Positions 1-7,039 of a stretch of DNA of 11,212 nt are shown in pieces. Positions within the stretch are counted from its first letter, which is position 1, and each line of letters begins with the position of its first letter. A program made the translations under genes and the position numbers. Origin of the DNA: Wolbachia pipientis (GTDB taxonomy: Bacteria; Pseudomonadota; Alphaproteobacteria; Rickettsiales; Anaplasmataceae); assembly GCF_023661085.1 (NCBI RefSeq), contig NZ_JAHDJT010000032.1, positions 1 through 11,212 on the forward strand, written 5' to 3'. Under the pieces are notes generated by a model, which saw nothing but the letters and a program-made list of their open reading frames with translations, had not been told where the DNA came from and did not search any database.

Positions 1-239
1 ATTTTAAAATAGAGAGTGGAATAACTAGCTACCTCGGGGTTTTATTGTCTTTTTTCCCTGCCTGGTAAATTTTTTAAATATTATAGCTTAGACTAGTTGC
101 GGTTAAAAGCAGCTAAATTGCAGCGTTTAAGACACAAAAACGCCAATACTAAAAATAAATGATGACCAGGGCTTCTTTTGTCCTTTTTCTTATTTAGTAA
201 ATTTATTAACACTTATAGCTAATTGCAATTTATGAACGA
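1..239. repeat. Gene-free AT-rich stretch with a diverged direct repeat
   Basis: No reading frame here looks like a gene. Two 55-base segments, 36-90 and 168-222, align without gaps at 39 of 55 positions. Both run from a G-rich start through a T-rich block, then 'gtaaattt', and end at 'ttatagct'. The segment between them contains 'cagcgtttaa' and 'aacgccaatact', which resembles dispersed intergenic sequence I remember from Wolbachia genomes; that resemblance is from memory only. The second copy runs almost directly into the palindromic cluster that follows, so the whole of 1-565 may be one composite repeat block. I see no RNA gene or clear promoter in it. Confidence 0.45.
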
Positions 240-565
240 ACATTCATTTTTACAACAAATGTTGTCATAAAGTGAAATGAGATCCCAGATACAAGATACA
301 AGTGTCGGAGCACTGGGATGACAAGAAGAGGGACTACTGGGGTGACGGGAGAAGGAGGCACTTGGATGACACCTATAACTTTGTCATTCCAGCGCGTGAC
401 GCTAGATCCAATTTTTTGGCAAATTCATCAAAAATGTTGTATAATGTACTTGTTTACGATCAATTTTGCTCGATCTCAGTGTCATTCACTTGCATAACAT
501 TGCCTGCTATGTAAATTGCCCCTAAATTAAAACATTTGCGCGGTAACATGTTGGAATGACACAAG
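240..565. repeat. Cluster of Wolbachia-type palindromic repeats
   Basis: Several inverted repeats are stacked here. 'acaaca' (252-257) and 'tgttgt' (260-265) form a tight palindrome. 'gatacaa' occurs twice in tandem (288-301). 'atcccag' (282-288) pairs exactly with 'ctgggat' (313-319). The 12-mer 'ctgggatgacaa' (313-324) pairs with 'ttgtcattccag' (381-392) with one mismatch, which delimits an 80-bp element. 'tgtcattcca' (382-391) pairs exactly with 'tggaatgaca' (552-561). The 'gatgac' or 'ggtgac' arm recurs at 318, 341 and 365. The tgtcattccag core followed by a gc.tgac stretch is the arm of dispersed palindromes in Wolbachia, and it appears again inside mutS at 9769. A 70-codon frame (302-514) lies over the repeats and is probably not a gene. 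Confidence 0.7.
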
Positions 566-591
566 GTTTGCGTTTATAAATTAAGTTGATT

Positions 592-1698
592 ATGCTAAAA
601 GAATTTGAAATTGAACCTCTGCTAAAAGATAAACCTCCACATCAAACCAAAGCTGTGGTTGCAATGTCTGGTGGAGTTGATAGCTCTGTTGCAGCAGTGT
701 TGCTACATCACCTTGGGTACCAAGTAATTGGTGTGACTCTTCAGCTGTATGGTAGTGATGCTAACGTCAGAAAAGGTGCATGTTGTGCCGGACAGGATAT
801 TTATGATGCCAAGCGCGTAGCTGAGAGCACTGGCTTTCCTCATTATATCTTAAACTATGAAGAAATATTCAAAAAGGAAGTGATAGAGGATTTTGCGAAT
901 ACCTATATGCGTGGGGAAACTCCCATACCATGTATAAAGTGTAATCAAACGGTAAAATTTCGTGATCTATTGCAAGTTGCAAAAAATCTCAGTGCAGATG
1001 TCCTGGTTACAGGACATTACGTGAGAAGATTGGAACAGAATGGCGAGGTAAAACTATGCACGGGCATCGATAAAAGTAAAGATCAAAGTTATTTTCTGTT
1101 TGCCACAACAAAGGAACAGTTGAAGCTTTTGAGATTTCCACTTGGTAAGTTCTATAAAAGTGATGTAAGAAAACTAGCAAAGCATTTTGGTTTACTAATC
1201 TCCGAAAAGCCAGACAGTCAAGATATATGCTTCGTTTCTGAAAGCTATAGTGAAACAATAGCTAAGTTAGCTCCACAATCTGTGCAGAAAGGCAAAATTG
1301 TAGATGCACATGGAAAAGTGCTGGGCGAGCACAACGGTATAGTAAATTTCACAGTGGGGCAAAGAAAAGGTCTGGGCATTGCACACAGCGAACCTCTCTA
1401 TGTGATAAAAATTAGCACAGAAAATAATGAGGTTATAGTAGGTCCAATCAGCGCACTAATGCAAAGGAAAGTGTTGGTCAAGGAGCTGAATTGGCTAGAG
1501 CAGCCAAAGGAAGGCATGGAAGTCACTGTGAAGCTCCGGTCATCACACTTGGGAAGTTTAGCGACAATATACCCAGCCGCAGAACAAAATAAAGCTTGTA
1601 TTATTTTAAACAATGATTACTTTGGAATCAGTTCCGGCCAAGCCTGCGTAGCATACAAAGATGACCAAGTTATCGGCGGTGGGTGGATATGTTCCTGA
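592..1698 (+). CDS. mnmA: tRNA-specific 2-thiouridylase MnmA
   Basis: This cytoplasmic enzyme uses ATP to adenylate U34 of tRNA-Lys, tRNA-Glu and tRNA-Gln and then replaces its 2-oxygen with sulfur, giving the s2U34 needed for accurate decoding. Of 368 residues, the PP-loop motif SGGVDSS is at 26-32. The two catalytic cysteines are in PIPCIKCN (Cys114) and DSQDICF (Cys213), matching Cys102 and Cys199 of the E. coli enzyme. GQRKGLGI, near residue 257, marks the C-terminal part. The length is normal for the family and the frame is intact. I chose ATG 592; an in-frame TTG at 586 adds only two residues. No clear ribosome site precedes it. A weak promoter-like pair, ttggaa (551-556) and tataaa (575-580) with 18-bp spacing, sits on the edge of the upstream palindromes. 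The gene is convergent with the broken gene beyond it, 38 bp away. Confidence 0.96.
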   Translation: MLKEFEIEPLLKDKPPHQTKAVVAMSGGVDSSVAAVLLHHLGYQVIGVTLQLYGSDANVRKGACCAGQDIYDAKRVAESTGFPHYILNYEEIFKKEVIEDFANTYMRGETPIPCIKCNQTVKFRDLLQVAKNLSADVLVTGHYVRRLEQNGEVKLCTGIDKSKDQSYFLFATTKEQLKLLRFPLGKFYKSDVRKLAKHFGLLISEKPDSQDICFVSESYSETIAKLAPQSVQKGKIVDAHGKVLGEHNGIVNFTVGQRKGLGIAHSEPLYVIKISTENNEVIVGPISALMQRKVLVKELNWLEQPKEGMEVTVKLRSSHLGSLATIYPAAEQNKACIILNNDYFGISSGQACVAYKDDQVIGGGWICS

Positions 1699-1736
1699 CT
1701 AAATAGGTATTGCCTATAATTGAGAATAAACATGTT

Positions 1737-3652
1737 TTATGCTCCTGATTCTATTTCATTTGCCCTTAGAAGTTGGCTTAAGGGAACTTGCTTCATAGAA
1801 TCAGAAGGACCACCTGATGCTTTTGCAGAACTTGCAGGTACATCGCCGTTTTTTTCAAGACTCTTGGCTATGATATCTGCAACACTTTGTCCTTCGAGGA
1901 GACAGTTTTTGCCTAAGCTTTTTTTCTCTTCATCTTCTAACTGGAAGAATCTTGTTTTACTCTCCTCATCAATCTCTACTTTTATTCCCCTATTTTCTGT
2001 TTTTCCATCCTCAGTTTCTGTACCGCTGGGGTATAAATGGACACTGATCTTCCCTACCTTAGTAATAAAAAACATTTCAATGCTACCTTGTAAGACATCT
2101 GTATAGTTTTTTTTCATCTTTGTCTTCTTCAAATCTTACTATACTTTCTTCAATATGAAATATATAGTATTTAAAATTTAACTCTTCTATTTTGAGATCA
2201 TTTGTAACTTTTTTTAGGTCATTTACAGCCTTTTTTAGACTACCTACAACTTTTGCAGCCTCAATAGTGCTATCTTGCGGATATTTTGTATAAAAATAAC
2301 AGTTGTCTACATCTACTACTAAATCGCCTTTTTGAACTTGTATATCCTTGTTTACTATACCCTCGTATGCTACACTTTTGAGCTTATTACGGATTTGTTC
2401 ACACTCTTTAATAAACTCAGACATCATATCTTCCCCTATCATCCCACATAATCTTTCATGCTCATCATAAAGGTGTGGTTCCAATTTTACTCTTCCACCA
2501 TTTACAATTAACTTATGGACGATATCAACTACAGCTTTTACATTATCTGGATCATCCAATGCGCTTGTACATGCACCACCACCAAGCTGAAAATTCCTAC
2601 TTGCTGCAGATATTATAACAGTAACACGACTCAAAATATCTAATATTACCTCAAGTACTAAACCCGATACAGTATATTCATGACCATCACAGAGTGAGTT
2701 TAGCCTTTTCCCTATAAAACTCACCAATCAGCTTCTTTTCTTTTGCGGTTAATGGTATTTCTGCTAACGGTGGGTCTTTTTCTAGGAGTTTTAAAAGAGA
2801 AAAATAATCTAAGCTGCCACTCGAGTTTCCCTCTGAGCCATAATTACTTGTACAAATTGTCTGATCATCATCAATGGAGCTACATTCTTCTGAATCTCCA
2901 TCACTTGAATCAGAATCAGTGTCTGGTGGTGGGCTACACCCTTTATTAGAGCCAGCATCTGGTGACTGATACCCTTCAGAATTAGGACTAGCATCTCTCA
3001 CCCGTCATCTTCGTCTGGCCAACCAGTTATTTGATTAACGCGCCATGAACCCCATCCATCATTTACATTTTCTCCAACACTTTCCTTAGTTTCTGTACTG
3101 CACTCACTTGTATTGTCTGTAAGAGTCTTTTGATCACTACTTTCTTTTGTATAGTCAGCTACTGACAATTTCGGTTTGATACTATTAAAAGTTTGCCTAT
3201 CTTCACTTCTATCCGAATCACAATTACTCAATCCTTCACGAAACAACTCTAAAGGATCAAGTAAATTATAAAGACTAGTTATTACATTGCTCCCCGGAGT
3301 TTTTCGTCCACTATCCTGACCTAAACGGTAATCAGACTCTGAACTTTGTAAGCCAGCTTGGTCCGTCAAATCACTGCCGTCAAAGTTATGCATCTGATTA
3401 GAAAAATACCGTGCAGACTTTTTTCCACCTAAGACAGCTGGACCGCCTACATCTCCTGTACACTCTTGGCTGCACTGTGCTTCTTGATCTAGCAATACGG
3501 ATCCTACACATTCTTCAGCAAGCTTTTTACCGTACTCATTTGTACCATATATTGCATTTTTAACTTGTTGACCATCATCTTCAAACTGATCAGCTCCTAA
3601 TTTATTTAAACTTACAGATTTCTCACTTGATATACCCCTGACTATATAGCAT
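1737..3652 (-). pseudogene. Frameshifted gene for an unrecognised Ser/acid-rich protein
   Basis: Consecutive minus-strand frames abut or overlap and read as one protein of about 637 residues if four single-base indels are repaired. Starting at ATG 3652 (MLYSQG), the breaks are: a G4 run (3635-3638) with one G too many; a G3 run near 3001 where the frame ends at TGA and continues one frame over; a T4 run (minus strand, 2716-2719) with one T too many; and an A8 run (minus strand, 2107-2114) with one A too many. The N-terminal half is disordered-looking, with stretches such as DTDSDSSDGDSEECSSIDDD (about 2878-2937) and several Cys. The C-terminal half looks folded, with a lysine/leucine-rich helical part (SLKKAVNDLKKVTNDLKIEE) and a possible beta region (IEMFFITKVGKISVHLYP). 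I do not recognise the family. A secreted effector is conceivable from composition only. The alternatives are several short coupled genes or assembly errors. Confidence 0.6.
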
Positions 3653-3787
3653 AATTACTACTTACTAATCCCTGAGTAGTTACCATAATCTACAAATAAG
3701 TCAATAGAAATTTAACAGTTCTCTACCACTGATGCTCATTTTTCCGTGTAGTTTTACGCTTTCTTGTCAGCTTAGGTCTAATCCTAA

Positions 3788-3847
3788 TCAGGGTATAGCA
3801 GAGAAACTTGTTAAAGCAGGTAGTGAAATTTTATAAGGTGAAAATTT
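3788..3847 (+). repeat. Direct repeat copy 1, downstream of the Rpn gene
   Basis: This 60-bp segment matches 4808-4867 at 56 of 60 positions. On the plus strand it encodes QGIAEKLVKAGSEIL followed by TAA. Three of the four differences between the copies are silent in that frame and the fourth changes Ile to Met, which looks like a conserved coding tail rather than a neutral repeat. In this copy the frame can be extended back to ATG 3732, giving a 34-codon ORF (3732-3836) whose status as a gene is doubtful. The two copies lie in the same orientation 1,020 bp apart and enclose the Rpn gene. After the repeat, a looser similarity (agcca) persists for about 20 bp. Confidence 0.85.
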
Positions 3848-3893
3848 TTTATACAGCCAGATCACTAAAGAACCCTGAAGAAAACCGTGATAC

Positions 3894-4739
3894 TTAGGTT
3901 TGCTTAAGTTGTAAAATTTCAGCTTGAGTAAGACCAGTAGATTCAGCTATTAAATCAACAGATACACCAGCTTTAAGTAAGTTTTTTGCCACTTTAATTT
4001 TTCCTTTCTCTATGCCTTCTTCAAGCTTCTGTTCGAGGATAGCTTCTTCTTTGTACAGGTCCATTATTCTTTCTTCATATGCTGTTAGATCCTTTTCATT
4101 CCAATGAAGCTTGTCTAATTCATCATACGCTTGCTTTATTATGGAAGATTCTTCTGCTATCTTCTTTAAATCTTCATCTGTTGTTTCTTCTGCATACTTA
4201 AAAAAGAAACACCAGCGTTCCACTGTGCTTGTTAACTGCTCTACTTTATTTTTAGGGAACTTCAGCAGTTCTATGAATATAAATTGAAAATCCTTTAAGT
4301 CGTGCTCATTAGTTTCATCATCTCTTATGGTATGGCTGGATATGTAATTAGGCTTACCAGGAAATAAAATACAACTTGATATTGCAATAAAGAAAATCTT
4401 CTGTAAGTTAGCGTACCTACCAGATTGTCTTGAATAGGCTTTTGCAGCGTAATATTGAGCTCGTTTTTCAAATCCCTTGTCGCAAGTGAGCTGCATTTCG
4501 ACCACAAATCTGTTACCAACAGAATCCTGGCAAAGAACGTTAACTATACTTTGCCTCTCAGAAGCAATTTCAGGGTTCATAATGGTACTGATGAACTCTA
4601 TTTCTTGTATAACATTAACTTCAGTGCATCCTAAAATATCGTTCAAAAAATGAATAAGAATGTTCTTATTTTTTTCAGTACCAAAGATTTTCTTGAAGGT
4701 TAAGTCCAATTTTGGATCGAGAAATTTAGAAAAAGCCAT
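3894..4739 (-). CDS. Rpn family PD-(D/E)XK nuclease / putative transposase
   Basis: The 281-residue protein matches the Rpn group of PD-(D/E)XK proteins (PDDEXK_2 type), which are annotated as recombination-promoting nucleases or putative transposases and occur in many copies in Wolbachia. The N-terminus FLDPKLDLTFKKIFG (residues 6-20) is characteristic, followed by QSIVNVLCQD (63-72), VVEMQ (79-83), the conserved HTIRDDETNEHDLKDF block, and a helical C-terminus with EEGIEKGKIKVAKNLLKAG. The family usually has 'IVDVLC', where the Asp is a metal ligand; here residue 67 is Asn (codon AAC), while Glu81 and Gln83 are kept. Nuclease activity is therefore doubtful although the frame is full length. 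ATG 4739 gives the canonical N-terminus. No terminal inverted repeats are visible, but a 60-bp direct repeat lies on each side. The mobility label comes from the family; this gene's own role is unknown. Confidence 0.92.
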   Translation of the reverse strand: MAFSKFLDPKLDLTFKKIFGTEKNKNILIHFLNDILGCTEVNVIQEIEFISTIMNPEIASERQSIVNVLCQDSVGNRFVVEMQLTCDKGFEKRAQYYAAKAYSRQSGRYANLQKIFFIAISSCILFPGKPNYISSHTIRDDETNEHDLKDFQFIFIELLKFPKNKVEQLTSTVERWCFFFKYAEETTDEDLKKIAEESSIIKQAYDELDKLHWNEKDLTAYEERIMDLYKEEAILEQKLEEGIEKGKIKVAKNLLKAGVSVDLIAESTGLTQAEILQLKQT

Positions 4740-4761
4740 AGTGCTTAGATAAAGATTAATA

Positions 4762-4790
4762 ATTATACACTATTCTGTGGAAATATTCAA
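4762..4790 (-). promoter_or_regulatory. Predicted sigma-70 type promoter of the Rpn gene
   Basis: On the minus strand, TTGAAT (4790-4785) and a consensus TATAAT (4767-4762) are separated by exactly 17 bp. Transcription would start near 4755, about 16 nt before the ATG at 4739. This is the best promoter match in the window. It suggests the Rpn gene is transcribed from its own promoter, located between direct repeat copy 2 and the gene. Confidence 0.55.
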
Positions 4791-4807
4791 TCCTTTTTAA
4801 TATTCGT

Positions 4808-4867
4808 TCAGGGCATGGCAGAAAAACTTGTTAAAGCAGGTAGTGAGATTTTATAAGGTGAAAATTT
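4808..4867 (+). repeat. Direct repeat copy 2, downstream of the oxidoreductase gene
   Basis: This is the partner of 3788-3847, with 56 of 60 bases identical. It encodes QGMAEKLVKAGSEIL then TAA on the plus strand; the only in-frame ATG in the 22 codons back to a stop is the Met inside the repeat itself. It starts 69 bp upstream of the Rpn start codon and ends 17 bp past the oxidoreductase stop codon (minus-strand sense). The two copies thus have the same relation to the gene on their right: each lies just downstream of the 3' end of a minus-strand gene. Recombination between the copies would remove the Rpn gene and leave one repeat beside the oxidoreductase gene. Confidence 0.85.
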
Positions 4868-4884
4868 CTACAATAGCCACTGAC

Positions 4885-6309
4885 TTAATATCCAGTCAAT
4901 ATTCTTTCCACCAACTCTTGTACCGTCGGCACATAGCCATTCTCATAAAACGGATCCTGCTTGAATTTATACACATTGTGTCCGGAAAACATGAGTTCAT
5001 TCTCAATATCGCCATCGTGTATAATGTTTTGTAGTGTCTTTTGTATACAGAAACTCCGTGGATCTGGCTTTCGTCCTGTTGAATGGCTACCATGACCTTT
5101 CCAATTGCTAAACAGACAATGGCTCAAACATCCCATGCAATTGATCTGATCTTGTCTTATCTCCGCAAATTTGTCTGGTGTCACAAAAATCACAGTTGTA
5201 TCTGGAGTCTTCATTGCTTCTGTATATCCTGCCCTAGTCCACGTATTTGCCAGTTCTTTATCTTTTGCAGTGAGGTAAATCTTTCTACCTCTGCTACCCA
5301 TTGCAAATTCACTATTGAATTCTTCGCTGGCACTCTCTGAAAATTTTACTTGACGTGAGTTCCGTTCCTGTAATTCACGTATGAAGTTATTTCTTACTGC
5401 AGATGAGTAAAATCCTGTTGGACTGAATTTATTCAAAAATACGTCACCTTCTTCTAAAGTGAGTAGCTTCTTTTTCCATTTCGTAGAAATTGGACTTTCC
5501 TTCGTCAAAAGTGGACGAGTGCCAAACTGAAAAGCTATTGGTCCAATTTGCAGATTGTCAAACCAACGTTCCCAATCTTTTAAATGCCATACTCCCCCCG
5601 CCATAACAATTGGCGTTTCCGAAAGACCGATCTCGTTCATGAAAGATCTAAGCTCTACAACCCTCTCAAATGGAGCTTGTGGAAGTTTTGGGTCCTCACT
5701 ATTACTGAGTCCATTATGTCCTCCAGCAAGCCATGGATCTTCATACACTACTCCACCAAGCAAAAAAGAAGATACTTTTTGATAAGCACGCTTCCATAAT
5801 GCTTTAAAAGCACGTACTGATGAAATAATAGGGTAATAATAAACCTGGTATTTGGCTGCAATTTCTCCGAGCCTGTAAGGCATGCCAGCACCGCAGGTAA
5901 TACCATGAACTAAGCCTTTTGCCTTTTCTAATATACCATGAAGTACACGTTCTGCTGCCCCCATCTCCCAAAGCACATTCATATGTACTCTTCCACGGCC
6001 TTGTGATATTTCATTCGCTATTCCTGCCTGACTAACTCCAGCTTCGATACTGTACCTAATCAATTCTTCATGTTTTTCATTTCTTGTTTTGCCTTTGTAA
6101 ATCAGTGGTACTAATTCGCCGTTACCATCAATAAGCTTAGCATTTGCACCAGAAAATGTACCCACAGCATCTGCTGCAGCAAATGCTCCACTTGATCTTC
6201 CATCACTAATCGCAATGCCTTTGCCGCCTTCGATAATTGGCCACACCTCCTTTCCTGAAATCATTATTTTTTTTATCTTATTTTTCAAAGCTTCCTCATA
6301 GTCTTTCAT
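4885..6309 (-). CDS. Nitronate monooxygenase-type NAD(P)H/FMN oxidoreductase
   Basis: This is a TIM-barrel flavoprotein of the nitronate monooxygenase / 2-nitropropane dioxygenase (YrpB-like) family. Characterised members oxidise alkyl nitronates with O2 using FMN; the substrate in an intracellular symbiont is unknown. At 474 residues it belongs to the long alphaproteobacterial version, not the usual 310-350 residue form. Visible motifs are PIIEGGKGIAISDGRSSGAF (24-43), GITCGAGMPYRLGEIA (136-151), AGGHNG with the family's active-site His (His198), and the phosphate-binding-type MAGGVW (236-241) with FQFGTRPL (260-267). The C-terminal extension carries CMGCLSHC (Cys391, Cys394, Cys398), Cys421 and PTVQELVERILTGY at the end. 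The frame is intact from ATG 6309. It is divergent from coaE across 142 bp, and its stop is next to direct repeat copy 2. Confidence 0.88.
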   Translation of the reverse strand: MKDYEEALKNKIKKIMISGKEVWPIIEGGKGIAISDGRSSGAFAAADAVGTFSGANAKLIDGNGELVPLIYKGKTRNEKHEELIRYSIEAGVSQAGIANEISQGRGRVHMNVLWEMGAAERVLHGILEKAKGLVHGITCGAGMPYRLGEIAAKYQVYYYPIISSVRAFKALWKRAYQKVSSFLLGGVVYEDPWLAGGHNGLSNSEDPKLPQAPFERVVELRSFMNEIGLSETPIVMAGGVWHLKDWERWFDNLQIGPIAFQFGTRPLLTKESPISTKWKKKLLTLEEGDVFLNKFSPTGFYSSAVRNNFIRELQERNSRQVKFSESASEEFNSEFAMGSRGRKIYLTAKDKELANTWTRAGYTEAMKTPDTTVIFVTPDKFAEIRQDQINCMGCLSHCLFSNWKGHGSHSTGRKPDPRSFCIQKTLQNIIHDGDIENELMFSGHNVYKFKQDPFYENGYVPTVQELVERILTGY

Positions 6310-6397
6310 TCTATTTTACTTAATTACTAAAAAAATAATAGCTGTTTATTTCCTCTTAACATCGTCAGAGCCTCCACAGCCAAATTTGGGTCTTAAA

Positions 6398-6426
6398 TAG
6401 ACATGTAAACAAAGAGCAGCTACTAT
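6398..6426 (+). promoter_or_regulatory. Possible promoter of coaE
   Basis: tagaca (6398-6403, five of six matches to the -35 consensus) and tactat (6421-6426, four of six to the -10 consensus) are spaced by exactly 17 bp. The predicted transcript would start near 6433, too close to ATG 6437 for a ribosome site there but about 19 nt upstream of ATG 6452. This agrees with choosing the second ATG as the coaE start. Confidence 0.4.
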
Positions 6427-6451
6427 AGGTGTAGTTATGTGTTTTTTGCTT

Positions 6452-7039
6452 ATGATTATAGGTTTAGCAGGTGGAATTGGAGTAGGGAAGAGCTTTGTAG
6501 CCAATTGTTTTAAAGAGTTTGGTGCTGCTGTGTTTGACGCTGATTCTGTTGTACACCAGCTTTATAAAGTAGATAAGAGCATAATAAGTTACGCAAAAGA
6601 AAATTTTCCCGTAGGAGTAGTAAATGATGAAATAGACAAGGAGATATTGTCTAAATATTTCTTAGTCCACGATGAAAATTGGAAGCAATTTCAATCTTTA
6701 GTTCATTCCGCTGTGCGAAATGAACTAGAAATTTTTATTGCTCAGGAAAAAAAGACCGATAGAAAACTTCTAGTTCTAGACATTCCACTCCTGCTGGAAA
6801 CGAGATTTCGTTTATATTGCAACATTATCGTTTTCGTCCATGCAGATAGTGCTGTGCAAGCTCAAAGACTCAATGAACGTAATATAGATAAAGAAAAGTT
6901 GGATCTAATTTCCAATATCCAGCTACCCATTGCAGAAAAAAGGCAGATGAGTGACTTTACCATCGATAACAGTGCAAGTAAAGAACATGTCCTTTCTCAA
7001 ATAAAAGATATAGTGGACTCGTTAAATCTCAGCAGTTGA
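6452..7039 (+). CDS. coaE: Dephospho-CoA kinase CoaE
   Basis: CoaE phosphorylates the 3'-hydroxyl of the ribose in dephospho-CoA with ATP, the last step of coenzyme A synthesis, in the cytoplasm. From ATG 6452 the protein has 195 residues, standard for the family. It opens with MIIGLAGGIGVGKS, the P-loop at residues 6-14. Next come FDADSVVHQLY with the catalytic-region Asp29/Asp31 and His35, LVLDIPLLLE (107-116) and the lid-region AQRLNERN (about 137-144), then the common tail motif ADFTIDN-like SDFTIDNS. An upstream in-frame ATG at 6437 would add MCFLL; the family nearly always begins directly with M-I-I-G-L, so I prefer 6452. No Shine-Dalgarno sequence is obvious for either. The last 18 bp overlap the 3' end of rnd on the other strand. 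Confidence 0.95.
   Translation: MIIGLAGGIGVGKSFVANCFKEFGAAVFDADSVVHQLYKVDKSIISYAKENFPVGVVNDEIDKEILSKYFLVHDENWKQFQSLVHSAVRNELEIFIAQEKKTDRKLLVLDIPLLLETRFRLYCNIIVFVHADSAVQAQRLNERNIDKEKLDLISNIQLPIAEKRQMSDFTIDNSASKEHVLSQIKDIVDSLNLSS

Noticed and set aside
302..514. 70-codon plus-strand frame as a small gene
   Set aside because: It lies wholly in the palindromic repeat cluster, its codons follow the repeat arms (HWDD, WGD, HLDD), and it resembles no family I know.
1703..1720. Hairpin atagg-tattg-cctat as a shared terminator between mnmA and the broken gene
   Set aside because: The stem has only five mostly A/T pairs and no T-run follows on either strand.
1720..2106. 128-codon plus-strand frame opposite the broken gene
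   Set aside because: The opposite strand reads as a continuous protein segment with a sensible composition; this frame is its shadow and starts inside the mnmA 3' flank.
3732..3836. 34-codon ORF ending in the direct repeat as an independent small protein
   Set aside because: Only the last 15 codons are shared with the second copy, which lacks an equivalent start and upstream sequence. A gene remnant explains it better than a conserved microprotein.
3894..4867. Complete insertion sequence around the Rpn gene
   Set aside because: No terminal inverted repeats and no short target duplication are visible. The 60-bp direct repeats are too long and too diverged for a fresh target-site duplication.
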